Positions 36,199 to 45,712 of a stretch of 58,462 nt of DNA are shown piece after piece (within the stretch, counting starts at the first letter, position 1; each line of letters starts with the position of its first letter). The position numbers and the translations under genes are program-made. Source of the DNA: an uncultured Pseudanabaenaceae cyanobacterium (lineage in GTDB: Bacteria; Cyanobacteriota; Cyanobacteriia; PCC-9006; JAAUQQ01); NCBI GenBank assembly GCA_937949725.1, contig CALECT010000063.1, forward strand, positions 1 through 58,462. Direction: 5' to 3'. The notes under the pieces were generated by a model that was not told where the DNA came from, did not search any database, and was given only the letters and a program-made list of their open reading frames with translations.

Positions 36199-38265
36199 CT
36201 AACCTTCAACCTCAACCGGCTGCAAGGGCGTCTGCAAAACTTCCGTCGTATCCGCCAACCGCTCCCCATCTAAAACCTGCAAATTCCTCCGCTCCTCGTA
36301 ATAGAGCCGCTGGAACTGCAAAACCTCCTCATTGATTTGGCTATACAACCCTTCAATCTGCTCATCCGCATCCTCATCATTACTGAGCCCCTGCTCCAGC
36401 AACTGCCCAATGCAATGCTCAATTGTTGATACCGACTGCCGCGACCAAGAATCCAGCAAATGGCGACAGCGCTTCTCACTGCCAATGCGCTCCAACGTCG
36501 CCACCGCCGCCTTAACGATAATGCTAGGCCGCAAAATATCCAGCTGAGCCTTCTCATCCAAATACAACACCTGCAGGATATGATTCACTGCTTCCTTCGG
36601 CACATCTGTAATCTCATCCCGCAATGAGGTCAGTAAATCGAGATCCGCCAAGGCCTCAAAATGCTGCGGAAGCTGCTCTGCATCGTTAACAACATCCCCC
36701 AACTGCTCCTGCTCAAACTGCCGAATCGCCCGCCACAAAAAACGATGCGCCCCCGACGTGAAATTAGCATCCCGCTCCCGCAGGCTCTGGCGCACATTGA
36801 GCCGCTCCCGAGGATGGTGCAAATAGATCTGCAAGAGCTGGCATTCAGCCACTTCTCGGCTGGTGTAGTCGCTGGGGCGCTCCCACTTCTTCGACTTGCC
36901 ATGCCAACGTTGGCCCCGCACCTGCGAGCGCAAATCCTCCTCTAGTTGCAATGCAACTCTGGCTTCCCCCTGACTGAGCAACTCCGCACATTTATGAATG
37001 TAATGGGTCCGCAACGGCGTGTTTGGCAAGTTGCCCAACAGTTTCACTAGAGCCTGAATACTCTCCTGGAACTCCTCAGCCTGCTTGAGATCACGCCCCT
37101 GCAACTCCCGCTGAATCTGCCAGTCAATCCACAACGGTGCATTGCTCAGCAGCTCTCGATAGGCCCCCGCAGAAGAAGCTTTGAGAAACTCATCGGCATC
37201 CTTGCCATCGGGCAAATTCAGCACCCGCAGCTGAACCTGCCCTTGGTAAGCCAGACCTTCAACTTCCCCGATCGCCCGCTGAGCCGCCTTCTCCCCAGCG
37301 CCATCCGCGTCGAAGTTCAAGACAATCCGTTTGGACTCGCTGTAGCGCAGCAGCAGCTTCACCTGCTTCAAGCTCAGAGCCGTCCCCAAAGCTGCCACAG
37401 CACTGGTAATCCCCGCCGCATGGAGGGCAATCACATCAAAATAGCCCTCCACCACCACAGCGCGATCGTCCTTGGCAATGGTGGCCCGCGCTTTATCCAG
37501 GCCAAACAGCATCCCGCCCTTATCAAATAGCTCCGTCTCCGGCGAGTTGAGATATTTAGGCTGGTCATCCCCCAACGCCCGACCGCCAAAACCAATCACC
37601 CGACCCTGGAGATCATGGATGGGAATCATCAGGCGATTGCGGAAGCGATCGTAGTAGCCGCCACCGCCCTTCCGCTCAATCAGCAGACCGGCCTGCTCCA
37701 CCAGAGCAACGGGATACTTTTTTTGCTCGACTAAATAGTTGTGCAGCGTTGACCAACCCGCTGGGGAATAGCCAATTTGGAACTGCTGCATGGGCTCATC
37801 GCCCAGCTGACGCTGGTCCCGCAAATAGGTCAGCGCCTCCGCTCCCTCAGGCTGATGTAGGGCATGCTCATAAAACTTGGCAGTCAGGGCCAGGATTTCG
37901 TAAAGCTTCTCCCGTCGGGAAAGCGTCTTTTGTAGTTCTTGGCGCTTCTCAGGCTCCAGCGTTTGGACTGGAATGCCATAGCGATTGGCCAAATTGAGAA
38001 CAACATCGGCAAAGTTGCTCTTATTGAGCTCCATCAAGAACTTGATGCTGTTGCCCCCGGCTCCACAGGCGAAGCAGTAATAGAACTGTTTGGCCGGGCT
38101 AACCGTAAAACTGGGGTTGTTCTTGTCGTCGTGGAAAGGACAGAGGCCTGCGAAATCCTTGCCGCGCTTCTTCAGCACCACATGCTCAGAAACGACATCG
38201 ACGATGTCTGACCGTTGCTTGACCGCTTCGATTGTGTCGGGGTGGAGGCGGGGAGTGGCAGGCAT
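36199..38265 (-). CDS. dnaG: DNA primase DnaG
   Basis: 688 residues from the ATG at 38265 (MPATPRLHPDTIEAVKQRSDIVDVV), the family-like start; the frame stays open to a TTG at 38325. CHC2 zinc finger in CPFHDDKNNPSFTVSP and YYCFACGAGG near residues 40-65. The catalytic TOPRIM core has VVEGYFDVIALH and NFDADGAG, the Glu and Asp metal ligands. The C-terminal half (about 430-688) is the helicase-interacting region. It makes RNA primers with DnaB at the replication fork. A Pro/Glu-containing tail is variable. Confidence 0.96.
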   Translation of the reverse strand: MPATPRLHPDTIEAVKQRSDIVDVVSEHVVLKKRGKDFAGLCPFHDDKNNPSFTVSPAKQFYYCFACGAGGNSIKFLMELNKSNFADVVLNLANRYGIPVQTLEPEKRQELQKTLSRREKLYEILALTAKFYEHALHQPEGAEALTYLRDQRQLGDEPMQQFQIGYSPAGWSTLHNYLVEQKKYPVALVEQAGLLIERKGGGGYYDRFRNRLMIPIHDLQGRVIGFGGRALGDDQPKYLNSPETELFDKGGMLFGLDKARATIAKDDRAVVVEGYFDVIALHAAGITSAVAALGTALSLKQVKLLLRYSESKRIVLNFDADGAGEKAAQRAIGEVEGLAYQGQVQLRVLNLPDGKDADEFLKASSAGAYRELLSNAPLWIDWQIQRELQGRDLKQAEEFQESIQALVKLLGNLPNTPLRTHYIHKCAELLSQGEARVALQLEEDLRSQVRGQRWHGKSKKWERPSDYTSREVAECQLLQIYLHHPRERLNVRQSLRERDANFTSGAHRFLWRAIRQFEQEQLGDVVNDAEQLPQHFEALADLDLLTSLRDEITDVPKEAVNHILQVLYLDEKAQLDILRPSIIVKAAVATLERIGSEKRCRHLLDSWSRQSVSTIEHCIGQLLEQGLSNDEDADEQIEGLYSQINEEVLQFQRLYYEERRNLQVLDGERLADTTEVLQTPLQPVEVEG

Positions 38266-38673
38266 GGCAGACTCTGACAGGACGGAACGAGATGGATAGG
38301 AGTGGTGGAAGCGATTGCGAAGCAAGCTTCCTACGGAATCGCCGTTTTGGGGTGCATCCCCTCTAAAAGTGACCTAGCAACGCTACAGGTGGCGCATTTC
38401 CTTCCATCATAGAAGGAAGCGCAGCTGGGTCCAAACCGCGATTAAAATCTACTGAATAGTTATCACAAAGCTTGTAGACAGACTTAATAGACAGCTGAAA
38501 AACTGGCGCTATTTTATGTAGCTTCGGGCACACCTGTTGGGGCGATCGCGTCACGATGGGAGAGCCAGCTCAAAAATAGACCCTCCTGAAACAATCGTGT
38601 TGAGGATAACAGTCTAAGGTGAAGCCGATGGGAGACCCCCTTGGTCAAGACGTACATGTGAGGAGATTTCGGG
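38266..38673. other. Divergent intergenic region between dnaG and the GHL10 gene
   Basis: 408 bp holding two promoters. Short symmetric sequence CCTTCCATCATAGAAGG near 38401-38417 is the only structure I see; no gene is supported. Confidence 0.4.
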
Positions 38674-40410
38674 GTGAACTGGACGATGCTAAAGAAGTTA
38701 TTACGACGCCCACCAACGGTGAGTCGCCCGACAGCGAACCAAGCCAGGCGTCATCGCCTGCGTTCCACCTTTTTGGCGCTGCTCTGTATTGCCAGCTTTG
38801 GCCTGAGTTCTGGTCTAGGCACGGTTGCCCTGGCCCAGTGGATTTGGCCTAGCCCGGTGCAGAATCCTGCTGCTCCCGCTAATCCTCGCTATTCGGCCTT
38901 TGAAGAACCCGGTGCGCTGGATTCTGTCCAACCGACTTGGCTGAGCCAGGCGACCCTGCCCGCCGACGTCAATCCCTACGATGTAGCCCCCCCTCTAGAA
39001 TCCGAGGTACAAACCCTGGATCTAGAACCGGTCGCCCCGCAATCTCCCACCCTGCTTTCTCCTCCTCCGCCCCCCCCAAGAGTCTTGCCGACGCCTCAAG
39101 TTGTAGCGCCTGCACCGACGAAGCCAACACCTGCGCCAACAACTCTGCCGACTCCCGCACCTGCAACCGTGGCAGCTCCGCCAGCTCCAGTGATTCAGGC
39201 GACGCCAGCCATCGCCCAGCCCGCTTCCAATAGCGAAGGGCAATCCATTGAAGTCACCCGTCCCCCGGCCAATATTAAGCCCAGCCCAGAGATGGTTGTG
39301 CCGAAACCCCAGCGGCCCAAGTTTCCGCCCCTGCCTCGCCAGGAGGTGCGGGGGGTTTGGATGACGACTAGCGACATGGATATTTTGCTGGACCGCGATC
39401 GCCTCAGCCAGTCCATGGCCCAGCTCGCCAAACTCAACTTCAACACGGTCTACCCCGTCGTCTGGAACTCCGGCTATGCCCTCCATCCCAGCGACGTTGC
39501 CCGCCGTGTCGGCAGTCCCCAAATCTATCGAGGCAAGCAGGGCCAAGACCCCTTGAAGGAGATCATCTATCAAGGCCATCGCAACGGTTTGTCGGTCATG
39601 CCCTGGTTTGAATTTGGCTTTATGGTGCCGGAATCCTCCGAGCTAGCCTTGGCCCATCCCGACTGGCTCAGCGTTAAGGCCAATGGTGATACCACCGCCA
39701 ACAGTGCGGGTGGGGAAAACGCCTGGCTCAATCCGCTCCATCCCGAAGTGCAAACATTCCTCACGGACCTGGTGATGGAGGTGGTCAATAAATATGACCT
39801 GGATGGCATCCAGTTTGATGACCATATGAGCCTGCCCCGAGACTTTGGCTACGATCGCTATACCAAAGCGCTCTATAAGCAGGAGACCGGCAAAAACGTA
39901 CCGCCGAATTCGGCAGACCAAGCCTGGATGCGCTGGCGAGCAGACAAGATCACCGAGTTCATTGGCGATCTCCACGATGCGGTCAAAACTCGCAAGCCCA
40001 AGACCGTCTTCTCGATCTCGCCCAACTACCATGCCTTTGCCTACAAGTTCTCCCTCCAGGATTGGTTGACTTGGGTACGCAAAGACTTCGTCGATGAAAT
40101 TGTCATGCAGGTCTACCGTGACGACTTCAACAGCTATGTAGAGAATTTGGATCGGGCTGAAATCAAAGAAGTCAAGCAGAAAATCTCAACGGGAATTGGC
40201 ATTCTCTCGGGCTTGCCCCGGCGACCGATTCCCATGGGACAAATTGAACAGCAGTCTCGGGCAGCGCACCAGCGAGGCCTCGGCGTGGCTTACTTCTTCT
40301 ACGAAAGCCTCTGGGATGATGCACCGGAGCCGGAAGCGGAGCGCAAGCAGCGCTTTGCCAAGCTGTTTCCCCGGCCAGCTTCTCGTCTAGCGCAATTAGC
40401 CAGCTTCTAA
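38674..40410 (+). CDS. Exported glycoside-hydrolase-like protein, GHL10/DUF187 family
   Basis: 578 residues. A signal peptide or anchor (LRSTFLALLCIASFGLSSGLGTVALAQ) follows a basic N-terminus. Residues about 65-210 form a Pro/Ala/Thr-rich linker suited to a cell-wall or periplasmic tether. The TIM-barrel GHL10 domain begins at EVRGVWMTTSDMDILLDR and includes NTVYPVVWNSGYALHPS, MPWFEFGF, YDLDGIQFDDHMSLP and EIVMQVYRDDFNSY. The acidic pair in GIQFDDH is the likely catalytic region by analogy to GH10-like barrels; substrate probably a cell-surface glycan. GTG start with AGGAG upstream; an ATG lies four codons later. Confidence 0.88.
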   Translation: MNWTMLKKLLRRPPTVSRPTANQARRHRLRSTFLALLCIASFGLSSGLGTVALAQWIWPSPVQNPAAPANPRYSAFEEPGALDSVQPTWLSQATLPADVNPYDVAPPLESEVQTLDLEPVAPQSPTLLSPPPPPPRVLPTPQVVAPAPTKPTPAPTTLPTPAPATVAAPPAPVIQATPAIAQPASNSEGQSIEVTRPPANIKPSPEMVVPKPQRPKFPPLPRQEVRGVWMTTSDMDILLDRDRLSQSMAQLAKLNFNTVYPVVWNSGYALHPSDVARRVGSPQIYRGKQGQDPLKEIIYQGHRNGLSVMPWFEFGFMVPESSELALAHPDWLSVKANGDTTANSAGGENAWLNPLHPEVQTFLTDLVMEVVNKYDLDGIQFDDHMSLPRDFGYDRYTKALYKQETGKNVPPNSADQAWMRWRADKITEFIGDLHDAVKTRKPKTVFSISPNYHAFAYKFSLQDWLTWVRKDFVDEIVMQVYRDDFNSYVENLDRAEIKEVKQKISTGIGILSGLPRRPIPMGQIEQQSRAAHQRGLGVAYFFYESLWDDAPEPEAERKQRFAKLFPRPASRLAQLASF

Positions 40411-40432
40411 GTCCAAGAGCATGAAGCCATTG

Positions 40433-40466
40433 GCCCCCCCCGGTCTTGACCCAACGCCGGGGGGGC
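40433..40466 (+). terminator. GC-rich hairpin after the GHL10 gene
   Basis: GCCCCCCCCGG (40433-40443) and CCGGGGGGGC (40457-40466) form a strong stem, 22 bp after the stop. The T run after it is weak (TTGTCGTT). Confidence 0.75.
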
Positions 40467-40513
40467 TTGTCGTTAGAATAGCGATAGAAACGGCGATCGC
40501 ACCCTAAGTCCCG

Positions 40514-41071
40514 ATGACGCTAACCCTCGCAAAATGGACCATTGACGACTATCACCAGATTGTCAGCACAGGCCTGCTGAAAAATCGCCAGGTTGAATTG
40601 CTAAACGGAGAAATTGTCGAAATGTCCCCAGAAGGTCCAGAGCATGCGTCGCTCAATGGGGATAGCAAGGATTACTTGGGGGATTTGCTAAAGGGCAAAG
40701 CTATTGTGCGAGAAGCGAAGCCCATCACGCTGCCAGAGCAGGCCTCTGAGACGGAGCCGGACTTAGCAATTGTGGCACCGCCGCGATCACAATACCGTCA
40801 GCGACACCCCTATCCCGCAGATATCTTTTGGGTCGTGGAATATTCCCACAGCAGTCTTCAGAAAGACTTACAGACAAAGCGTTCCAATTACGCTGCGGCA
40901 GGTATTCCAGAATATTGGATCGTTAATCTCAAGGCAGGCATCGTTATTGTCCTGAGCGATCCGAGCAATGGAGATTATCAGTCAGAGCAGCAATTTCCAG
41001 CCGGTTCGATTCATCCGCTGGCTTTTCCTGAGACTTCGGTTTCGGTGAGCTACTTGCTCAGCGGTCAGTAG
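40514..41071 (+). CDS. Uma2-family (DUF820) PD-(D/E)xK endonuclease-like protein
   Basis: 185-residue member of the very abundant cyanobacterial Uma2 family with a restriction-endonuclease-like fold. Landmarks: ELLNGEIVEMSPEGPEHA, the core acidic residues EPDLAIV and FWVVEYS, the Lys in DLQTKRSNYAAAGIPEYWIV. All nuclease residues are kept. The biological role of Uma2 proteins is unsettled; links to mobile DNA or genome conflict have been proposed. A 15-bp inverted repeat identical to that beside the ROCO gene follows 12 bp after the stop. Confidence 0.92.
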   Translation: MTLTLAKWTIDDYHQIVSTGLLKNRQVELLNGEIVEMSPEGPEHASLNGDSKDYLGDLLKGKAIVREAKPITLPEQASETEPDLAIVAPPRSQYRQRHPYPADIFWVVEYSHSSLQKDLQTKRSNYAAAGIPEYWIVNLKAGIVIVLSDPSNGDYQSEQQFPAGSIHPLAFPETSVSVSYLLSGQ

Positions 41072-41083
41072 CTCTGGTTCTTT

Positions 41084-41117
41084 AGACACCGGGTGTTTGT
41101 GAAAACACCCGGTGTCT
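41084..41117. repeat. Inverted repeat, 15-bp arms (copy 2), tight hairpin
   Basis: AGACACCGGGTGTTT (41084-41098), loop GTGA, AAACACCCGGTGTCT (41103-41117) then TTTGC. Exactly the same arms as at 2980-3045. It may terminate the Uma2 transcript and the convergent TPR gene. Confidence 0.9.
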
Positions 41118-41132
41118 TTGCATTCGCAATGT

Positions 41133-43025
41133 TCATCCCTCCCGGTACTTCTCTAAGAGCTGCTTTAGATGGTCCATGCCATCCACGCCAATCAGGCCAA
41201 TCATCTCGCTGCGCCTGGCTTGCAGCGCTTGGTCAAAGGCTTCTTCACTGCGCTTGCCTTGGATAATGCTGACGATCCCTGCCGCCTGCCGCCATTCCGG
41301 TGCGCCCCGCTGCTCCAGCAAATACATGCCTAAACACCCCTGGAACAGCGCTTCAGTCTCCTCATTTTGCTGATACAGCGCCTCCGCGAGGTAAACGCGA
41401 CAGAGGCCATGGAGATCCGCATTGCCCGTTTGTAGGGCTAGCTTGATCGCCAGTTCTAGGGCTTCCTGGGCGGCTCGGTTGCGACCCAGCAGCAGGTAAG
41501 CCTGGCCCAAACCGCTGCTACAGAGGGTTTGGCTGACGCGATCGCCCACTTTCTCCGCCCGCTGCAAGCCCTGGCGCAATTGCTCCACCGTTAGGGCCAG
41601 CCGATCCACATCGGGGCGCTCCTGGGCCTGGGCCTGCTGCACCTCGCTGTAGCCCGTGCTGACGATCGCCTGGGCTTCCCCCGGCTGGTCGCCAGTTTGC
41701 CTCGCCAGGATGAGAGCGCGTTGACCCTGGGCGATCGCCCCCTCGTAGTCCTTCAACTTCAACTTCGCCCGACTGATGTGGTTGAGATTGGCAATGGCGC
41801 AACGCTGATCATCGGCAGATTGAGATAGTTCTAGCGCTTCGTAATGCAATTCCATGCTCGTTTCTACATCCCCCATCCAGCCCTGGGAATAGGCCACTAG
41901 GGTCAAAATTCGAGCCTTCTCCTGGGTGTTCTCCAAAGCTCGTAGCGGCTGGTCCAAATAGCCGATGGTTTCCCGAAAGCTATCGCCAGAGAAGGAGGCC
42001 AACACACCGCCATAGAGGGGAAACGTATCCCGCTGGGCAAAGGCTCGCAAAATTTGTAGCGACACTTGAAACGTGGCCCGCGCCAGGGTGAGCGCTTGGC
42101 TATCGGGTAACTTCTCATTGTCCCGAAAGCCCCCGCTCAGCTCGGACCAGAGCTGGGCAAAGGTGAGGAAGGTCATGGCGGCCAGATTGCGACCCCCGGT
42201 CAGGCTATAGGGCTGCTTATCAAACCAGGCAATCAACCCGCCCTGCATGCCCCGCAGCAGAATCGCCAGCTCAATCCAAGCCGCGAGATCTACATTGGTC
42301 TGCTCTTCCGCCAGATCATAGGCGGGGCGATTCTCAACTTGCCCGGCAAATAGCTCTTGGGCCAGGCTGCTGCTGGTTTTCTGGGACCAGAACTTCCAGG
42401 GACTGACCTGTTGGCGACTGGATTCAAAGCCCACGGCCCGTTGGGGGGCATCGTACATCCAACCGATGAGGTGAGGCTCCATCGCTTCAAAGGATTTGAG
42501 CCCTTGGTCCAGGCCCCGAGCCAGGGGCTGAAGTTCACTATCAGCCTCTCCCAAGTCATTGGCTAGGAGGCGAATTTGCTTGCGGTTGAAGACGTAGGTT
42601 TGGTTGGGGTCGAGGATTTGGAACAGCACTGAGAGGCGGTCTTCTGGGGCGGTGCTGTTGAGCTGGGCGATCGCCGCCGTTGAAGCATTCTTGGCCTGGT
42701 TATCCTTTTGCCAACGCTCCCAGGCTCCTGCCAGCACCTTCAAGGCTCTGGATTGACGCAGTGCCTTTGCCTGCTGCATCTCCGTGCCGTTTCTTTGCTG
42801 TTCCTCGACTTGGACCTGGCGTTCGAGTAAGCAGCGCTCAAAAATTTCTCCCATGCCGCCTTCCAAGGCATCACTCAAGCGTCGATAGACCTGTTCTTTG
42901 GAGGCAATCCGCCCCTTCATTGTGTCCGTGATGATTTCTTCTACAAAAGCGTTGTAGCGCTCGGGCCAGGATTCCGCCGGATCGGGTTGGGCATCGGACT
43001 GGGCGTTGGACATCGACTCACTCAA
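41133..43025 (-). CDS. TPR-repeat protein, cyanobacterial conserved type
   Basis: 630 residues. The N-terminal half is mainly helical without a family I can name (ERYNAFVEEIITDTMKGRIASKEQVYRRLSD). The C-terminal half (about 370-610) holds tetratricopeptide-like helix pairs, for example GDVETSMELHYEALELSQSA, LKDYEGAIAQGQRALILARQ and GRNRAAQEALELAIKLALQ. TPRs act as protein-binding scaffolds. The TTG start has CAGGAG about eight bases upstream; an ATG four codons later is the alternative. No operon partner is visible. Confidence 0.8.
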   Translation of the reverse strand: MSESMSNAQSDAQPDPAESWPERYNAFVEEIITDTMKGRIASKEQVYRRLSDALEGGMGEIFERCLLERQVQVEEQQRNGTEMQQAKALRQSRALKVLAGAWERWQKDNQAKNASTAAIAQLNSTAPEDRLSVLFQILDPNQTYVFNRKQIRLLANDLGEADSELQPLARGLDQGLKSFEAMEPHLIGWMYDAPQRAVGFESSRQQVSPWKFWSQKTSSSLAQELFAGQVENRPAYDLAEEQTNVDLAAWIELAILLRGMQGGLIAWFDKQPYSLTGGRNLAAMTFLTFAQLWSELSGGFRDNEKLPDSQALTLARATFQVSLQILRAFAQRDTFPLYGGVLASFSGDSFRETIGYLDQPLRALENTQEKARILTLVAYSQGWMGDVETSMELHYEALELSQSADDQRCAIANLNHISRAKLKLKDYEGAIAQGQRALILARQTGDQPGEAQAIVSTGYSEVQQAQAQERPDVDRLALTVEQLRQGLQRAEKVGDRVSQTLCSSGLGQAYLLLGRNRAAQEALELAIKLALQTGNADLHGLCRVYLAEALYQQNEETEALFQGCLGMYLLEQRGAPEWRQAAGIVSIIQGKRSEEAFDQALQARRSEMIGLIGVDGMDHLKQLLEKYREG

Positions 43026-43272
43026 GGCGAAAGCTCCTGGGGGCAGGGAAGAAAAATGCGGAGGTTAAATGTGGAGTTTAAACCAGCTTGCTATTAGGCT
43101 CACACCCGCCCATAGCCCCGGTCAGAAAGTCATTCACAATCTGACACAATACTTCTTTATACTGGATGACCGTGCCGCTGTGCTGTCCTTTGATACTGCT
43201 TTTGACAATTCTTTGTCACAGGTGGCCTGGGATCTAGATTAGGGGCCACTTTGTTGCAAAAGGAGGAGTCTG

Positions 43273-44805
43273 TTGAGCCACATCAGTCAGGTATTCAATA
43301 AACGCGCTTGGTTTTCCAATGTGAGGGCCGATTTGCTCTCAGGGTCACTAGTGGCTCTGGCGTTGATTCCAGAGGCGATCGCGTTTTCCATCATTGCTGA
43401 TGTGGATCCCAAAGTGGGCATCTACGCTTCATTCTGCATTGCCATTATTACGGCCTTCCTCGGGGGACGCCCTGGGATGATTTCAGCGGCCACAGGCGCC
43501 ATGGCTTTGCTGTTTACGCCGCTGACCGCGACCTACGGGAGAGAGCTGGGCTTAGAGTATATTTTCGCAGCCACGATCCTGACCGGCATTTTTCAGATCA
43601 TTTTGGGCTTTGTCCGCCTGGGAGATCAGATGCGGTTTGTGCCCCGCGCGGTCATGGTGGGCTTTGTTAATGCCCTCGCCATCATCATCTTTAAGGCTCA
43701 GTTTCCCCAGCTATTTCCCTGGATGGATGCTGGAGGAGGGGCCATTGACTATTCCATCTGGACGGTCTACGCCATGGTGGCAGGCGGATTGGCCATTATT
43801 TATGGTTTGCCTAGGCTGACCAATCTAATCCCTTCCCCCCTAGTGGCGATCGCAGTCCTAACGCTGCTCTCGATGTTTACTGGATTAAACGTTCCTACGG
43901 TGGGAGACAAAGGCGAAATTCCGACGAGTCTTCCGTCCTTTCATCTGCCCCAGCTTGAACCTAGCCTGGAAACCTTCGAAATCATTCTGCCCTTTGCCAT
44001 CTCCTTGGCCATGGTTGGCTTAATCGATTCCTTCCTAACGGCCAACGTTTTAGATGATTTCACCGACACGAGCAGCGACAAAAATCAAGAAGCGAAGGGT
44101 CAAGGCATTGCCAACTTGGTAACAGGCTTCTTCGGCGGCATGGCAGGCTGCGCCATGATTGGCCAGTCCGTTATTAACGTTAAATCCGGAGGCCGCACTC
44201 GCCTCTCGACCCTCACTGCCGGTGCCTTTTTGCTGATGATCACGCTGGTCGGTAGCCAATGGGTCTCCCAAATTCCCATGGCTGCATTGGTCGCCGTGAT
44301 GATTATGGTTTCTATTAGCACCTTTAGCTGGGCCTCCCTACGCAATATTCGCCTGATTCCCAAGAATGAAACTGCCGTTTCCCTAGCTACTGTGCTGGTG
44401 ACTCTGACCACTAGCAATCTGGCCTATGGCGTTCTGACTGGCGTGGCATTGAGCGGTCTCTTTTTCAGCCGTAAGGTTGCCGATATTGTCCATGTGGATT
44501 CTGTGCGGCAGGAGGATAGTGACACTCGTACTTACAACATCTCTGGCGATATCTTCTTTGTTTCAGTGGGTGGCATGCTCAATCGCTTTGAATTTCGCGA
44601 GGAAGGTCTATCAAATGTGATCATCGACCTTAGCCATGCTCATATCTGGGACCAAACTGCGGTGGATGCCATTGATAAGGTCATTTTCCGCTTCCGCAAG
44701 CGTGGGGTTGAGGTTAGCTTGGTGGGTATGAATGAAGCCAGTGCTGGACTTATAGAGCGTCTAGCCAGTCACAACAAAGACGGTGGCATGGAGGCTACAA
44801 CCTAA
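43273..44805 (+). CDS. SulP-family anion transporter with C-terminal STAS domain
   Basis: 510-residue SulP transporter. About a dozen transmembrane segments span 1-400, with family motifs LSGSLVALALIPEAIAFSIIADVDPKVGIYASF and FLGGRPGMISAATGAMALL. The STAS domain follows (about 415-505: YNISGDIFFVSVGGMLNRFE, VIIDLSHAHIWDQTAVDAIDKV). Members move sulphate, bicarbonate (BicA) or other anions; the substrate cannot be told here, and the sequence is unlike BicA at the start. The TTG start is well supported by AGGAGGAG four bases upstream. A perfect 20-bp hairpin terminator follows. Confidence 0.92.
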   Translation: MSHISQVFNKRAWFSNVRADLLSGSLVALALIPEAIAFSIIADVDPKVGIYASFCIAIITAFLGGRPGMISAATGAMALLFTPLTATYGRELGLEYIFAATILTGIFQIILGFVRLGDQMRFVPRAVMVGFVNALAIIIFKAQFPQLFPWMDAGGGAIDYSIWTVYAMVAGGLAIIYGLPRLTNLIPSPLVAIAVLTLLSMFTGLNVPTVGDKGEIPTSLPSFHLPQLEPSLETFEIILPFAISLAMVGLIDSFLTANVLDDFTDTSSDKNQEAKGQGIANLVTGFFGGMAGCAMIGQSVINVKSGGRTRLSTLTAGAFLLMITLVGSQWVSQIPMAALVAVMIMVSISTFSWASLRNIRLIPKNETAVSLATVLVTLTTSNLAYGVLTGVALSGLFFSRKVADIVHVDSVRQEDSDTRTYNISGDIFFVSVGGMLNRFEFREEGLSNVIIDLSHAHIWDQTAVDAIDKVIFRFRKRGVEVSLVGMNEASAGLIERLASHNKDGGMEATT

Positions 44806-44866
44806 TCCCGCCCCTGGAAGTTTCTCTAAGCGATTTGTTTTTTAATCTTTGGAAGCGCTGAATATC

Positions 44867-44910
44867 AAATAAAACGCCCAGGCAAGGATTCTTGCCTGGG
44901 CGTTTTATTT
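44867..44910. terminator. Bidirectional terminator between SulP and PATAN genes
   Basis: AAATAAAACGCCCAGGCAAG (44867-44886) and CTTGCCTGGGCGTTTTATTT (44891-44910) are perfect reverse complements around a GATT loop, with A/T tracts at both ends. It lies between convergent genes. Confidence 0.95.
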
Positions 44911-44944
44911 GGGACTCGAGGAGCGAGTGCTTTGAATTTGAAAC

Positions 44945-45712
44945 TTACGCCGCTTTGGGTAAGGCAAGGTCGGGAATGGGCTCAAAGCGGATTAAGCCAG
45001 GCCGCTCATAGCCCACCAGAGTTTGGGTCAGCTGAGCCATGTTTTGGCGTGTGAGGATGGACAGCTCCCGCAGCGATCGCTTGTCTTGGAGCATCCGGCT
45101 CAGCTGGTTGTAAGCCGCCTCGGGAAGCTTACGCTTGAGCTTTTCGGCGCTGGTAATCACCGGGGCAGAAGTGGGGGCGTAGATTTGCAATTGTGCCTGG
45201 CACCAGGCCTGCCATTCTTGATTGACTTCATCGAGCAAGTCGTTGAGGGCAAAGAAGCAAATCGCTTCTTCTAGCTTGACGGGTTCTTCTGTAATTGTGG
45301 TTTGGGCTTCCCAGGAGTTGCTGAGAATTTGAATCAGTTCAAACAGAACTTCTTTAATCGCTTCTTGGATCATGGCTTGGAGCTTGTCCCGCTCGACGCC
45401 ATTTTGAGCCAAGTGAAGCAGGGCTTGATATTCCCAATGGGAATCTTCAGCGGCGGCACTGCTGGGTAGTTGAGCTGAACCGAGATGCTGGTGAGTGATG
45501 CAGCACCAGCGACGCACGCGGTGAATGCCAGCCGTAGCCCAAATTAAGCGGCCATGGCGAAAACTGATTTTCCAGGTGGCTTCAGCATGGGTTTGAAAGC
45601 AGAGGTCACCGCTGAATTGCTTGCGCACTGCATTTTGCACCCGCAACATAAAGTCGCCGAGGTCAGGGGAGTGGATGCCGGAAGCTTGGTACTGCTCAAG
45701 GGGTGCAAACAT
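44945..45712 (-). CDS. PATAN-domain protein (PatA N-terminal type) without receiver domain
   Basis: 255 residues resembling the N-terminal output module of PatA/PixG-type cyanobacterial response regulators: FSGDLCFQTHAEATWKISFRHGRLIWATAGIHRVRRW at the start, AMIQEAIKEVLFELIQI in the middle, and a C-terminal helical part (LRELSILTRQNMAQLTQTLVG). The receiver domain that normally follows is absent; the gene stops with a clean terminator nearby. PATAN domains are protein-interaction modules in phototaxis and heterocyst patterning. It may take input from a partner in trans. Confidence 0.85.
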   Translation of the reverse strand: MFAPLEQYQASGIHSPDLGDFMLRVQNAVRKQFSGDLCFQTHAEATWKISFRHGRLIWATAGIHRVRRWCCITHQHLGSAQLPSSAAAEDSHWEYQALLHLAQNGVERDKLQAMIQEAIKEVLFELIQILSNSWEAQTTITEEPVKLEEAICFFALNDLLDEVNQEWQAWCQAQLQIYAPTSAPVITSAEKLKRKLPEAAYNQLSRMLQDKRSLRELSILTRQNMAQLTQTLVGYERPGLIRFEPIPDLALPKAA

